Shown piece after piece: positions 23,806 through 33,341 of a stretch of 48,552 nt of DNA (position 1 is its first letter; every line of letters starts with the position of its first letter). Source of the stretch: Candidatus Desulfatibia profunda (GTDB lineage: Bacteria; Desulfobacterota; Desulfobacteria; Desulfobacterales; UBA11574); contig JACNJH010000135.1 in the NCBI GenBank assembly GCA_014382665.1, positions 1 to 48,552 of the forward strand, in the 5' to 3' direction. Below the pieces are notes generated by a model, which was not told the origin of the DNA, ran no database searches, and was given only the letters and a program-made list of their open reading frames with translations. A program made the translations under genes and the position numbers.

Positions 23806-24762
23806 TTAACGACCCATGATTTTTTCAAGAGCAGGGTTCCGGATAATCGTATCGAAGGTTGCTTGGCGATCTTTGAGTTCAACCAAGTCTTTGAATTTTA
23901 AGGTTAAAGTATATATAGGACCTTCAAAATTATCGGGAGGCGTCAATTTTATTTCGCTTCCAAGCTTTAATTCTTTCATCAGCCGGTCAAAGGTTCTTTC
24001 AGCACTGGTTATGGCAGGGAAACGCCGCTTTTTCAAATAAGATCGTATCATACGGGTCTTTTGACTTTTATCAAGATCTGCGTGTGTTAGAATTTCTTGT
24101 AAACGCTTTTCACGAAGCACTTCCATTACGGCAATTTCCTCACGAAACGCAATTTCCTTTACCAGATTTACAACTTCCCTTTGTTTGTTAAGACTCAATT
24201 TAAGATTTTCAAAAAGTTCTATAAAGCCGTTGCCGGCATCCGGTGCCAAATCGCCCAATTCCAGCGCCATGGCCAAGGAAATCGTATTGAAGAGTATTGC
24301 CCGTTGTATGGGCCGGGAAAGATGACGTATTTTCTGAATTTTTTTGACCAGGGCCGGATTCTGCGGCAAGCTCAAGGACGATAATTTCATGGCCATGGTA
24401 TCGTCATCTTGAACAAAGGCGGAAATTAAGCCGATCGATCTCGATGTCTCGATCAGATTGAGGGGTCTTTGCAGGGCATTGTCTGTGATGGCATATTGGG
24501 CACAATCGATCATGGTTGTTTCAGGATCCAATAGTCTTGCTTCGAGGTGGGACCATCCGAGGCCGCGGCAGGCTTCGATTCTGCGAAATCCTGATACGAC
24601 CGTATATTCCGTATCGTCTCCTATTAACAACGGAGGATTCAACAACCCTACGTGCCTAATGGAAACCATTAGATCGCTGACATTTGTTTCGGTCGTTATG
24701 CGGTAGGTGTTATCTTTGCAATCGATATTGGACAGCTTTACGGTCTGAATTTTAAAGCGCAT
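23806..24762 (-). CDS. ParB N-terminal-domain protein, orphan ParB/Spo0J-like
   Basis: The 318-residue protein has the ParB nuclease/CTPase-type domain: [16 protein letters not shown] near 32-47, [18 protein letters not shown] near 53-70 with the GxRR loop, and [14 protein letters not shown] near 91-104 in place of ENLQR. A helical middle part resembles the KorB/HTH region, and the C-terminus does not look like the usual ParB dimer domain. No parA or parS-like repeat is seen nearby, so it is probably not the chromosome segregation ParB but one of its many relatives of unknown role. The start overlaps the purC end by 11 bp, suggesting coupled translation. Confidence 0.8.
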   Translation of the reverse strand: MRFKIQTVKLSNIDCKDNTYRITTETNVSDLMVSIRHVGLLNPPLLIGDDTEYTVVSGFRRIEACRGLGWSHLEARLLDPETTMIDCAQYAITDNALQRPLNLIETSRSIGLISAFVQDDDTMAMKLSSLSLPQNPALVKKIQKIRHLSRPIQRAILFNTISLAMALELGDLAPDAGNGFIELFENLKLSLNKQREVVNLVKEIAFREEIAVMEVLREKRLQEILTHADLDKSQKTRMIRSYLKKRRFPAITSAERTFDRLMKELKLGSEIKLTPPDNFEGPIYTLTLKFKDLVELKDRQATFDTIIRNPALEKIMGR

Positions 24763-25645
24763 GATTATCGGTAAGTTGTTTTAGTGCTTCCAGGTATTTC
24801 TTACGGGTATTCATGATGACGTTTTCCGGAAGAGCCGGTCCCGGTGGTTTTTGGTTCCAGTTGATGGAAATCAGGTAGTCTCTGAGATATTGCTTGTCAA
24901 AGCTATCTTGCGGGCCACCCGGCCGGTAGGACGTTTTGGGCCAGAATCTGGATGAGTCAGGGGTCAGCACTTCATCGATGAGAATGATATGATCTTGCGC
25001 AAGGCCGAATTCAAACTTGGTGTCTGCAATGATAATTCCTTTTTCTTCGGCCCGCCGGGCGCCTTTTTGATAGATCGCCAGGCTCAGTGTTTTGACCTGT
25101 TCGGCAAGGCTTGCCCCTATTTTTTCCCCAACTGCTTCAAAATCGATATTAATATCATGCTGTCCGATTTCCGCCTTTGTTGATGGCGTAAAAATAGGTT
25201 CGGGGAGTTTATCGGATTCTTGCAGACCTTGCGGCAGTTTTATTCCGCAGATACTTCCGGATTCCTGATATTCTTTCCAGCCGGATCCTGAAAGATAGCC
25301 CCTGACAACACATTCGATCGGGAGTGGCTTGGCCTTTTGAACAAGCATGCTTCGGCCGCGAAGGATGTCGGCATAAGGCTTGCAGGACGCCGGGTAGCCG
25401 TCCACATTGCTCGAAATGAGATGGTTGGGCACCAGAGGTTCCATAATGTTAAACCAGAAAAGGGATATCCGGGTCAAAATCCTGCCTTTATCAGGAATGG
25501 GGTCCGGCATGATGACATCAAATGCAGAAATACGATCCGTCGCCACCATTAAAAGCATATCGCCCAGATCATAAATATCCCGCACCTTGCCTCTTTTCAA
25601 AAGATGAAGCTTTTTAAAATCTGTTTCACGCACGGGCTGGTCCAT
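24752..25645 (-). CDS. purC: Phosphoribosylaminoimidazole-succinocarboxamide synthase
   Basis: This 297-residue enzyme joins aspartate to CAIR in purine synthesis, making SAICAR. Family motifs are clear: [27 protein letters not shown] (shown by its ends [12 protein letters not shown] and ATDRISAFD), [42 protein letters not shown] and [12 protein letters not shown]. Its length, close to 300, fits the longer bacterial and fungal type rather than the ~240-residue type. It leads the small ParB-like gene, which overlaps its end. Confidence 0.97.
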   Translation of the reverse strand: MDQPVRETDFKKLHLLKRGKVRDIYDLGDMLLMVATDRISAFDVIMPDPIPDKGRILTRISLFWFNIMEPLVPNHLISSNVDGYPASCKPYADILRGRSMLVQKAKPLPIECVVRGYLSGSGWKEYQESGSICGIKLPQGLQESDKLPEPIFTPSTKAEIGQHDINIDFEAVGEKIGASLAEQVKTLSLAIYQKGARRAEEKGIIIADTKFEFGLAQDHIILIDEVLTPDSSRFWPKTSYRPGGPQDSFDKQYLRDYLISINWNQKPPGPALPENVIMNTRKKYLEALKQLTDNHAL

Positions 25646-25707
25646 AAAATCGATTCCTTAACCCGAAGTTTACTCGGTTAGCATCAATTCCGTATAAAAA
25701 AGTCGGG

Positions 25708-26061
25708 TTAGAGTCCTTTGAACGCTTTTATATATAACTTTAAAACAACGAGGTCTGCTTCACCCACTTCAAGGAGCTGAATTCCGGATTCAAACTTATC
25801 CTCCTTGCCCGGCTTGGATGTAACAACCTTACCTTTGATTTCGATCAAATCATCTTCCAGGCCTATTGACAGCAAAACGTCGGATTGCGGTTCAATCTGA
25901 ACATGTGTTTCCAAAAGGATACCGCCTTCACTGATGTTTAAGGTCCTGCCCATTCCCTGCATGATTACTTGACCGGCTTCATCCAGGCAATCATAGGATA
26001 TTAGATTGAGGGCCTGAATTCTTGGATGCAGTCTTTTATCTTCTTGCGTCATGGTGTTCAC
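25708..26061 (-). CDS. PilZ domain protein (probable cyclic di-GMP receptor)
   Basis: The 117-residue protein is a single PilZ domain. It has the RxxxR motif as RLHPR (Arg10, Arg14) and the second motif as NISEGG (42-47), which together bind cyclic di-GMP in this family. The rest forms the beta-barrel (VLLSIGLEDDLIEIKGKVVTS) and a C-terminal helix. It is the last gene of a four-gene minus-strand cluster with an MglA-like GTPase, so it may report cyclic di-GMP to that system; this is inferred from position. It lies 22 bp after the cyclic-nucleotide-binding gene. Confidence 0.88.
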   Translation of the reverse strand: MNTMTQEDKRLHPRIQALNLISYDCLDEAGQVIMQGMGRTLNISEGGILLETHVQIEPQSDVLLSIGLEDDLIEIKGKVVTSKPGKEDKFESGIQLLEVGEADLVVLKLYIKAFKGL

Positions 26062-26083
26062 TCAACAGATGTTAGATAGTAGG

Positions 26084-27268
26084 TTAAGTTTTATCGGTTT
26101 TCTTCCGGACGCTTTTTTTGTATAAATCAGATGCCCTCATGGTGGTCACCGATATACAGATTGCCAGATGTTCGATGATGTTTTTAAAAGTGGCTGAAAG
26201 CTGATTATGTTCATTCTTAAAGAGTTCAAGGTCCATCTCGCGGACTTCGAGGTCTTCTGATCCTAAAACCAAAGCCGAAAACGGTTCCTGCGCCATATCA
26301 AGGAAGGGCATGTAACCGAAAAAATCTCTTTCAGCAAGGTTCACCAGGGGCACGTAACCATATTCAGTTTTACGGATAATACAGGCTTCACCTTTTTTGA
26401 TCATGAATAGTTTTTCATTGCTGTCACCCTGTTTAAGAACCGGTTTTTTACCTTTTACAAACTCTTCGATCATGATCTTTTTTAAATGGATGTCAACAGC
26501 CCGATCCGTAACCTGCTTTAACCGTTTGTCAAGACTTAGGAAAAGGCTTCTGAAATCAGGGGACATTCGCGAATAATCGATGCTGAGGCGCTGCGAATCG
26601 AGCACGCCCAGTTGAACATTGCCGACGGCTTGAATCGTGGCGCTGCGAACACTGCCGGATACCAAAAAAGAAGCAATGCTTCCGACAAAGGCACCGTTAC
26701 CGATTCTAAGTATTTTCAAGGACCCTTCCGAAGTTTCTTTACATACTTCGGCAACGCCTTCCAAAATGACCCAGAACCAACTGCCGTGCTTGCCTTCAAC
26801 CGTGATCTTGCTGCCGTCATAGATCTCTTCCTCATCCACCACATACATGTAATCTACCAGCGGCCCCCTGATGATCGGCAGGGTCGGCTCTTTCCCAGGG
26901 TCTTTGGCCTTTTTTTCATAAGTGACCGGACCCAATATTTCGATCTGGCCGTCATCCAGCAAACTTAAGCTGTCTAGAATTATTTCCATGCGGCTTTTCT
27001 TGATAACATTATTGCTGGCAACATTTTCCTCGCTGAATTCAAATTCGCCTTCAAGCCATCCAAAAAGAGCGTTTAGCGCCTCAAGACCGGTGGCTGGGCC
27101 GGCGGAAGCGTCTACCGGATTACCATTAACGATATAGATCAATCCCGGTTGCTGGGCGTATTTACTCTTTATGCGCAGAACCCCGGTGCTGGCGTTTGAG
27201 CCCAAAAGCTGCAGGACGTCGCCCAGACTCAGAAATTTAAGGCTGCCGGCCAAAACGGATGTACTCAT
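26084..27268 (-). CDS. DUF4388 protein with two cyclic-nucleotide-binding-like domains
   Basis: The 394-residue protein begins with a DUF4388 (PATAN-like) domain, residues about 1-105: LAGSLKFLSLGDVLQLLGSN, GVLRI, and LNALFGWLEGEFEF. Two cyclic-nucleotide-binding barrels follow at about 140-250 (VILEGVAEVCKE, GNGAFVGSIASFLVSG) and about 265-375 (KKPVLKQGDSNEKLFMIKKG, ERDFFGYMPFL). Neither barrel shows a full canonical phosphate-binding cassette (GExAL...RxA), so ligand binding is uncertain. DUF4388 proteins often accompany MglA-type GTPases in deltaproteobacteria. The gene lies 12 bp after the MglA-like gene. Confidence 0.8.
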   Translation of the reverse strand: MSTSVLAGSLKFLSLGDVLQLLGSNASTGVLRIKSKYAQQPGLIYIVNGNPVDASAGPATGLEALNALFGWLEGEFEFSEENVASNNVIKKSRMEIILDSLSLLDDGQIEILGPVTYEKKAKDPGKEPTLPIIRGPLVDYMYVVDEEEIYDGSKITVEGKHGSWFWVILEGVAEVCKETSEGSLKILRIGNGAFVGSIASFLVSGSVRSATIQAVGNVQLGVLDSQRLSIDYSRMSPDFRSLFLSLDKRLKQVTDRAVDIHLKKIMIEEFVKGKKPVLKQGDSNEKLFMIKKGEACIIRKTEYGYVPLVNLAERDFFGYMPFLDMAQEPFSALVLGSEDLEVREMDLELFKNEHNQLSATFKNIIEHLAICISVTTMRASDLYKKSVRKKTDKT

Positions 27269-27280
27269 GGATATTTTTTA

Positions 27281-27892
27281 CTACCCTGTCATCATTTCTT
27301 TTTGCAATGATTTTAATGTTAACTTCAAGCATTCCTTTAAGGTTGCCCCGACCCCCTGCCCCGTGAAAGCGCTGCCAGGAAACGAAGATACCTTCAGTTG
27401 TCGGTTTAAGTCCTTTTCCATTTGTTCGATAGACATCAGTGGAAAGCCCTGTTCGGCAAGATCCCTTTTGTTGTACTGCAGAATAAGGGGTATTTTAAGA
27501 ATGCTGATGCCATACTCTTTCAAGTTCTGCTGAAGATCCTTCAGCGATATCATATTTTTTTCCCGTCTGACTTCAAGGGAATCAGCGACAAAAATAACCC
27601 CGTCGACTCCTCTCAAAACCAGTTTCCGGGTAGAGCTGTATTGAACTTGACCGGGAACCGTATACAGTTGGACCCTGACTTCACAGCCTTTTATTTTGCC
27701 AAGTCCGATGGGCAGAAAGTCAAAGAACAGGGTTCGGTCTCCCTCGGTGTTGACGGACACCATTTCACCTTCGATCTGTTTTTTATAGGTTTTGAAAATG
27801 TATTCAAGATTCGTTGTTTTACCGCATCGGCCAGGACCGTAATACACGATTTTACACTCGATTTCCCTTTTTTTTAAATTAAAAATAGCCAT
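27281..27892 (-). CDS. MglA-like Ras-superfamily GTPase
   Basis: The 203-residue protein matches MglA, the polarity switch GTPase of myxobacteria. The P-loop is GPGRCGKTT (19-27) preceded by KIVYYG, the switch region is EGDRTLFFDFLPIGLG, the Walker B region is YTVPGQVQYSSTR, and the base-specificity motif is NKRD. MglA-type proteins usually keep a Gly-to-other change in the P-loop and are turned off by MglB; no mglB-like gene is seen in the window. I start at MAIFNLKKREIECKI (27892), the family N-terminus; the frame is open five codons further. It lies inside the PilZ/DUF4388/repeat-protein cluster. Confidence 0.9.
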   Translation of the reverse strand: MAIFNLKKREIECKIVYYGPGRCGKTTNLEYIFKTYKKQIEGEMVSVNTEGDRTLFFDFLPIGLGKIKGCEVRVQLYTVPGQVQYSSTRKLVLRGVDGVIFVADSLEVRREKNMISLKDLQQNLKEYGISILKIPLILQYNKRDLAEQGFPLMSIEQMEKDLNRQLKVSSFPGSAFTGQGVGATLKECLKLTLKSLQKEMMTG

Positions 27893-28026
27893 ACAATTAA
27901 ACCTCAAATCAAAGTAAATGCTGACCTAACCCGGTTGATTAGAGTGCCCAGTCAGCACTCTAAATAAATTTTTCAAATTTTTCAAGACCTTTCATTTTAA
28001 TATGAGTTGTTCATGGGAAGTCCAGG

Positions 28027-28995
28027 CTAAGTACTGACAATCTTTAGCTCTATGTTGTAATCTCCGCGTCTGGGGCCGGATTCAATCTTGTTCTTGGCGG
28101 AAACAATAGCGGCACCTTCAAACATGGCGATGGGAGAATAAAATTGAATGTCTTTTAAGGTGTCTCCTTCCTTGAAAAATTCTATCAAATCTTTATCCGT
28201 GTGTGAAACAAGCAGGCTGATCACATTGCCGGACTGGAAGCTGACATTCAATTCCACCACTTGCCCGTCTTGGGATCCGCCAGCGAGGGTAATGCCGACC
28301 GAGTTGATATCAATGACCTCGTCGTCTTGAATCTCATTTACCTCCAACTCGGGTTCCTCGGTTTTTGGTTCCTTGATTTCAGGCATTTCAATCGTCGGTT
28401 CCTGGGTTATCACCGGCGCTTCAGCCCCAGGAAGCTTTTTGTCTATCCCCTCTTTTTTCAGAAGGCTTTGCAAAAAAATCCGCAGTTTGTTCAATTCTCC
28501 CGGCCTAAAGATATCGCTGGAAATCCACCGTTCATACTGGCCAATTGCAGCATCCGCCGAAGTATGCGTCAGATGACATCGGATAATATTCTTGGCGGCA
28601 ACTACCCGGACGGAATCTTTTTTCAATAATTCATTAAATTCCAATAATGCTCTTTCATGCTGTCCAAACTTCGCCAGGGCCATTGCTCCATCAAGGGCGG
28701 CAGTGTCAGGGTCATCTTCCGCCGAAAAAGCAAACAATTTTTTGATTAGATCCTGTACGTTTTCAGGGACTTCAGGTAAGTCCGAGGTCTCCGCGACCTT
28801 GCGGATATCTTTTTCAAGAGCACTGATTTTTTTCAAGATGCCGGATACCAGGTTTGTTCTGCTTTTCAACTGTTCGTTGCCCTGGATCAGTGCCGATGCG
28901 TTCTGATATTTTCCCATGGCCTCGTTGAGTAATCCCATGGAATGATAAAGTTCTGCCTCTTTTAGTAATGCCTTTATCTTTTCAACGACATTCAT
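28027..28995 (-). CDS. TPR-like helical protein with acidic linker and C-terminal beta domain
   Basis: The 322-residue protein has three parts. Residues 1-200 look like helical repeats of TPR type (AELYHSMGLLNEAMGKYQNA, FGQHERALLEFNELLKK). Residues about 200-235 form an acidic, Pro-rich linker (EPTIEMPEIKEPKTEEPE). The last 85 residues form a beta-rich domain (SGNVISLLVSHTDKDLIEFFKEGD) recalling PilZ-type barrels without the RxxxR motif. It is the first gene of the MglA-like cluster, and its repeats could dock the GTPase or its partners. I do not recognise a named family. The ATG at 28995 is preferred over 29007 because it begins MNVVEKIK. Confidence 0.7.
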   Translation of the reverse strand: MNVVEKIKALLKEAELYHSMGLLNEAMGKYQNASALIQGNEQLKSRTNLVSGILKKISALEKDIRKVAETSDLPEVPENVQDLIKKLFAFSAEDDPDTAALDGAMALAKFGQHERALLEFNELLKKDSVRVVAAKNIIRCHLTHTSADAAIGQYERWISSDIFRPGELNKLRIFLQSLLKKEGIDKKLPGAEAPVITQEPTIEMPEIKEPKTEEPELEVNEIQDDEVIDINSVGITLAGGSQDGQVVELNVSFQSGNVISLLVSHTDKDLIEFFKEGDTLKDIQFYSPIAMFEGAAIVSAKNKIESGPRRGDYNIELKIVST

Positions 28996-29213
28996 ATGCA
29001 ACCTCATAAAATAGCGAAGCTCGGCCTCACCGGCCCGTAACGGTCCGGGATAAACCGACGAGGCTTCGTGACGCTGATTGGAGAGAAAAGGAAATCCCGA
29101 TTCATCAAGAGATTGTTTGCCGAAAATGCTAAAAAACTTGCAAAAAATTTTATACTGTTTTTATATTTCATGTCAACCACCAGAAACTGAGAAATTCATA
29201 GAAGGAAAATCTT

Positions 29214-29435
29214 ATGGATAAAAAAGTGACCGTTGTCGGAGCCGGGAATGTCGGCGCAACGGCGGCTCAACGGCTGGCTGAGAAAGAATTGTGCGATGTG
29301 GTCCTGATTGATATTAGCGCCTATTATGCACCGGCTTCGGCCGCCGTGGAAATGGCGGAATCTATTTTGAAGGATAAAAAGAAGATGTTGAGGAACCAGC
29401 CTTCTTATTTTAGAGGTCAGATCAATTCTTCATGA
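29214..29435 (+). pseudogene. mdh: Malate dehydrogenase remnant with large in-frame internal deletion
   Basis: The 73-codon frame starts with an intact malate dehydrogenase N-terminus: MDKKVTVVGAGNVGATAAQR, with the GAGNVGA NAD loop, then LCDVVLIDI. It jumps directly to SAYYAPASAAVEMAESILKD, a stretch that belongs about 190 residues later in the enzyme. It then leaves the family after KDKKKML and runs out to a stop inside the end of uvrC. The middle with the catalytic His and Arg residues is gone. A good Shine-Dalgarno (AGAAGGA) remains, so a short product could still be made. The overlap with the uvrC end (29417-29435) marks the rearrangement point on the right. Confidence 0.85.
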
Positions 29436-31291
29436 GCAAGCCGGGTGATGATATTTTCGGCGACTTTTCGATTCATACCGGGCACAGCGCTCAGTTCTTC
29501 GAGAGTTGCTGCCCGGATCCTATTGATGCTGCCGAAATGCTTTAAAAGCACTTTTTTTCTTTTAGGGCCTATTCCGGGAATCGTATCCAGAACAGAGTGC
29601 ATGAATGTCATGGAACGACGCTTACGGTGAAATGAAATTGCGAAACGGTGGGCTTCATCTCGGATTCGTTGCAGAAAAAGCAGAAGGTGCCCTTCCCGGC
29701 CCAAATTGACGGGATTGGCCTGTCCCGGCCTGTAAATTTTGTCTAAAGTTTCACCTTTTTTTTCATCTTTCTTGGCAATACTCAAGATTTCAAATTTTCC
29801 ATCCAGCTTCAGTTCTTTTAGCACTGCCACTGCGATGTTCAACTGGCCTTTGCCGCCGTCTACCAACAAAATATCCGGATAAGGTTTTGACTTTTCTCCT
29901 TTCCCGAACCGCCTTTGCATGACTTCAGTTAGATAGCCGTAGTCATTGTGGGCGGCGACGGTTTTAATCCTGAATCTGCGGTAGGCGGATGTCATCGGTT
30001 TTGCCTTCTCAAAGACCACCACGGCAGCCACTGCCTCTTTTCCCGAGATGTTGGAATTGTCAATACACTCGATACGCTCCGGCAGTCTGTTCAGTTTCAA
30101 TCTTTGCTGAAGGCCGGCCAGCAGATCTCTGTCTATTAATTCGGAAGCCGTGATATCTTTGAGGCTGTTCTCGGCGTTCTGGATCGCCATGTTAACCAGG
30201 CGAGCCTTTTCACCCCTCTGAGGCCGGAGAATCCGAACTTTTTGGCCCTTGATGTCGCTCAGCAATTCCGCCAGCAAGGAGACATCTTCAATTGAGATCG
30301 GAACCAGAATTTCTTTGGGCACAAAAGGAATTTTTTCATAATACTGCCGAATAAATGTTCCGATCATTTCCGCTTCCGTTGCGATGGTCTCCGGAAAACT
30401 GAAATGACGTGTCCCCAACAGGAACCCGCCACGAACAACAAGGAGTGTGATCAGGGCAGATCCAGCGGTGCGGGCAACAGCCAGCACATCTCTGTCCATA
30501 AAATCGGTTGTAACCGCGACCTGTTTTTCAAGGATCTTTTCAAGCGCAAACATTTTATCCCGAAAAACCGCTGCCTTTTCAAAGTCCTGCATGGCGGCGG
30601 CAGCCACCATCTCTTTTTTTATTTTTTGAATAAGCTCAGGGGTCTTCCCGTTTAAAAACAGGATAACTTCCTTAACGACTTCTTGATACTTGATCTGGTC
30701 GACATCGAGGCAGCAAGGTGCCAGACAGGCGCCTATTTGGTAGTTGAGGCAAGGGCGAGTTCGGTTTTGAAATGACTTGCGTTTACATTTACGAAGTTGA
30801 AAAGTCTTATGGACAATTTTAAGCGTTTGGCGGACTGCCGAGGCAGACGCATACGGTCCAAAATAAAGGGCGCCGTCTTTTTCCAATTTGCGCGCAACGG
30901 TCAGGTCGGGATAACCATTTTTAATGTCCAGGCGCAAGGAGGGATAGCGTTTGTCATCTTTTAAAATGACGTTGTAGCGGGGCTTATGGCGTTTGATCAG
31001 GTTCGATTCAAGAATCAGGGCCTCTTTTTCGGTACGTGTTAAGATGGTGTCGAAGTCCGCAATTTTTTTTAACAGAATCCCTGTCTTCATATCCAACTGC
31101 CGGGGACTGGAACTGGAATCGAATCCGGAAAAATAAGATGCCAGCCGTTTCTTCAGGTTGCGGGCTTTGCCCACATAGATAACGTTGTCACAGACATCTT
31201 TCATAATATATACGCCGGGCCCGCGGGAAACCCGTGATAATTTCTCCTGAATGCCGGATACCAAACTTTCACTATCTGCTTGTGGTTTCAT
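29417..31291 (-). CDS. uvrC: UvrABC system protein C
   Basis: The 624-residue excinuclease subunit makes both incisions in nucleotide excision repair. It has the GIY-YIG domain at the start (GVYIMKD, then [18 protein letters not shown]), the Cys-containing region [10 protein letters not shown], the UVR domain ([21 protein letters not shown]), the RNase H-like nuclease ([15 protein letters not shown] and [11 protein letters not shown]) and a C-terminal double helix-hairpin-helix ([32 protein letters not shown]). Its start overlaps the uvrB stop by 4 bp, so the pair is translationally coupled. Its 3' end overlaps the malate dehydrogenase remnant on the other strand. Confidence 0.97.
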   Translation of the reverse strand: MKPQADSESLVSGIQEKLSRVSRGPGVYIMKDVCDNVIYVGKARNLKKRLASYFSGFDSSSSPRQLDMKTGILLKKIADFDTILTRTEKEALILESNLIKRHKPRYNVILKDDKRYPSLRLDIKNGYPDLTVARKLEKDGALYFGPYASASAVRQTLKIVHKTFQLRKCKRKSFQNRTRPCLNYQIGACLAPCCLDVDQIKYQEVVKEVILFLNGKTPELIQKIKKEMVAAAAMQDFEKAAVFRDKMFALEKILEKQVAVTTDFMDRDVLAVARTAGSALITLLVVRGGFLLGTRHFSFPETIATEAEMIGTFIRQYYEKIPFVPKEILVPISIEDVSLLAELLSDIKGQKVRILRPQRGEKARLVNMAIQNAENSLKDITASELIDRDLLAGLQQRLKLNRLPERIECIDNSNISGKEAVAAVVVFEKAKPMTSAYRRFRIKTVAAHNDYGYLTEVMQRRFGKGEKSKPYPDILLVDGGKGQLNIAVAVLKELKLDGKFEILSIAKKDEKKGETLDKIYRPGQANPVNLGREGHLLLFLQRIRDEAHRFAISFHRKRRSMTFMHSVLDTIPGIGPKRKKVLLKHFGSINRIRAATLEELSAVPGMNRKVAENIITRLAHEELI

Positions 31292-33282
31292 ATTTCGAAA
31301 ACGATTAATTTTTTCAGGGCCTTAATCTGGTCTCGGATTTCTGAAGCCCTCTCGAATGCAAGCTCTTTGGCGGCCTGCGCCATTTCTTTTTGCAGTGCCG
31401 TGATAATATCGTCCAAATCGTCCAACGAATTATAGTGAGCAACCGCTTCAGATACTTGATCTGCGGAAGTCTTCTCAAGTTCAGCCATCGGCCCAAAAAC
31501 GGATGCGATATCCTTTTCAATGGATTTCGGCATGGTGCCGTGTCTCTTGTTGTAGGCTTTCTGAATTTTCCTGCGCCGGTTGGTTTCAGCGATGGCCTGT
31601 TTCATGGAAGCTGTTGTCATATCGGCATACATGATCACCTGGCCCCGAACATTTCTGGCCGCGCGGCCGCAGCTCTGAACCAGCGATCGTGTGGAACGCA
31701 AGAAACCTTCCTTGTCGGCATCGAGGATGGCGACCAGTGACACCTCCGGAATGTCTAAGCCTTCACGCAACAGATTGATCCCGATCAAAACATCAAACTT
31801 GCCGGCCCTCAAATCGTGGATGATATCCATTCTTTCCAGCGTATTGACTTCCGCATGAAGATAGCGCACGCGTATTCCCATGTCAGAATAATATTCGGTA
31901 AGATCTTCGGCCATCCGCTTTGTCAAGGTGGTTACAAGGACTCTTTCATTCCTTTTTCGGCGTATCAGGATTTCTTCAAAAAGATCGTCCACCTGGTTTT
32001 TCGCTTGCCGGACGTCTATTTGCGGATCAACCAGACCTGTCGGCCTGACAATCTGTTCGACAAATGTGTTTCCGGCCTTTTCAAGTTCGTACTCGGCCGG
32101 TGTGGCCGATACAAAAATTGTCTGTAAAACCCTTGATTCGAACTCATCGAAGCTCAAGGGACGGTTATCCAAAGCCGAAGGCAGCCTGAACCCGTATTCA
32201 ACAAGGGTCTTTTTGCGGGACCTGTCTCCTTTGTACATGGCGCGAACCTGGGGAACGGCAATATGACTTTCATCGATAAACAACAGAAAATCATCGGGGA
32301 AATAATCTAACAGCGTCGGCGGCGGTTCTCCGGTATCCCGGCCTGTGAGGTGACGTGAATAATTTTCAATGCCGTTGCAGTATCCGAGTTCCTGCATCAT
32401 CTCAAGGTCAAAATTCGTCCGTTCTTCAATCCGCTGGGCTTCGATCAGCTTGTTTTCCGCTCTGAAATAATCGATTCTCGCCTTCAATTCCAGAACAATT
32501 GATTCTATCGCTTTTTTCAGAACCTTTTTCTGAGTGACATAGTGGCTGGCCGGATATATTGTTGTCTTTTTCAAGCGTTTGGTAACAATTCCTCTTAGGG
32601 GATCAATCTCTGATATGCCTTCAACCTCATCACCAAAAAACTCGATCCTTAGCGCCTTGTCTTCTTCGTAGGACGGAAAAATTTCGACCCGATCCCCCCT
32701 AACCCTGAAAACTCCCCTGTGAAAATCGACATCATTACGCTCATAATGCATGCCGATAAGATCATACAGGAGCTTGTCACGGACAAGTTCCGTGTCTTTT
32801 TCGATATCGACACGCATCGCCAGATAGTCTTCAGGAGCTCCAAGCCCGAAAATACAGGATACGCTTGCAACGACAATGACGTCCCTGCGAGACAGCACGG
32901 ATCGTGTCGCCGAATGTCGGAGTTTATCGATCATATCGTTGATGGAGGAATCTTTTTGGATATACGTGTCGCTGGCAGGGATATACGCTTCAGGTTGGTA
33001 GTAATCATAATAACTGACAAAATACTCAACCGCGTTTTCGGGAAAAAATGTTCTGAATTCATGATACAGTTGGGCCGCAAGGGTTTTGTTCGGAGCGATC
33101 ACCAGCGACGGCTTCTCCACCATGGCGATAACATTTGCCATCGTAAACGTTTTGCCGGAACCTGTCACCCCCAAAAGTACCTGATGTTTTTTCCCGGATA
33201 AAACACCGCCGCTCAAAGCGGCGATGGCATCTGACTGGTCACCCTTTGGGCTAAACGCTGAGGATAACTTAAAGGAAGGCAT
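31288..33282 (-). CDS. uvrB: UvrABC system protein B
   Basis: The 664-residue DNA helicase-like subunit of nucleotide excision repair verifies damage and loads UvrC. Key motifs are [14 protein letters not shown] (Walker A), the beta-hairpin region [25 protein letters not shown] (Walker B), [30 protein letters not shown] and the C-terminal UVR domain [21 protein letters not shown], given in part. Length is typical. It is immediately upstream of uvrC with a 4-bp overlap. No uvrA is in the window. Confidence 0.98.
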   Translation of the reverse strand: MPSFKLSSAFSPKGDQSDAIAALSGGVLSGKKHQVLLGVTGSGKTFTMANVIAMVEKPSLVIAPNKTLAAQLYHEFRTFFPENAVEYFVSYYDYYQPEAYIPASDTYIQKDSSINDMIDKLRHSATRSVLSRRDVIVVASVSCIFGLGAPEDYLAMRVDIEKDTELVRDKLLYDLIGMHYERNDVDFHRGVFRVRGDRVEIFPSYEEDKALRIEFFGDEVEGISEIDPLRGIVTKRLKKTTIYPASHYVTQKKVLKKAIESIVLELKARIDYFRAENKLIEAQRIEERTNFDLEMMQELGYCNGIENYSRHLTGRDTGEPPPTLLDYFPDDFLLFIDESHIAVPQVRAMYKGDRSRKKTLVEYGFRLPSALDNRPLSFDEFESRVLQTIFVSATPAEYELEKAGNTFVEQIVRPTGLVDPQIDVRQAKNQVDDLFEEILIRRKRNERVLVTTLTKRMAEDLTEYYSDMGIRVRYLHAEVNTLERMDIIHDLRAGKFDVLIGINLLREGLDIPEVSLVAILDADKEGFLRSTRSLVQSCGRAARNVRGQVIMYADMTTASMKQAIAETNRRRKIQKAYNKRHGTMPKSIEKDIASVFGPMAELEKTSADQVSEAVAHYNSLDDLDDIITALQKEMAQAAKELAFERASEIRDQIKALKKLIVFEI

Positions 33283-33341
33283 GAAGTTAGGTAAAGTATC
33301 TTTTTGAAGTTACGAGAAATAGTTTTTTTCACTTTTGCGGT

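Noticed and set aside
23806-24762. Chromosome partition locus (parABS)
   Set aside because: There is no parA and no repeated parS-like 16-bp palindromes, so it is called only as an orphan ParB-like gene.
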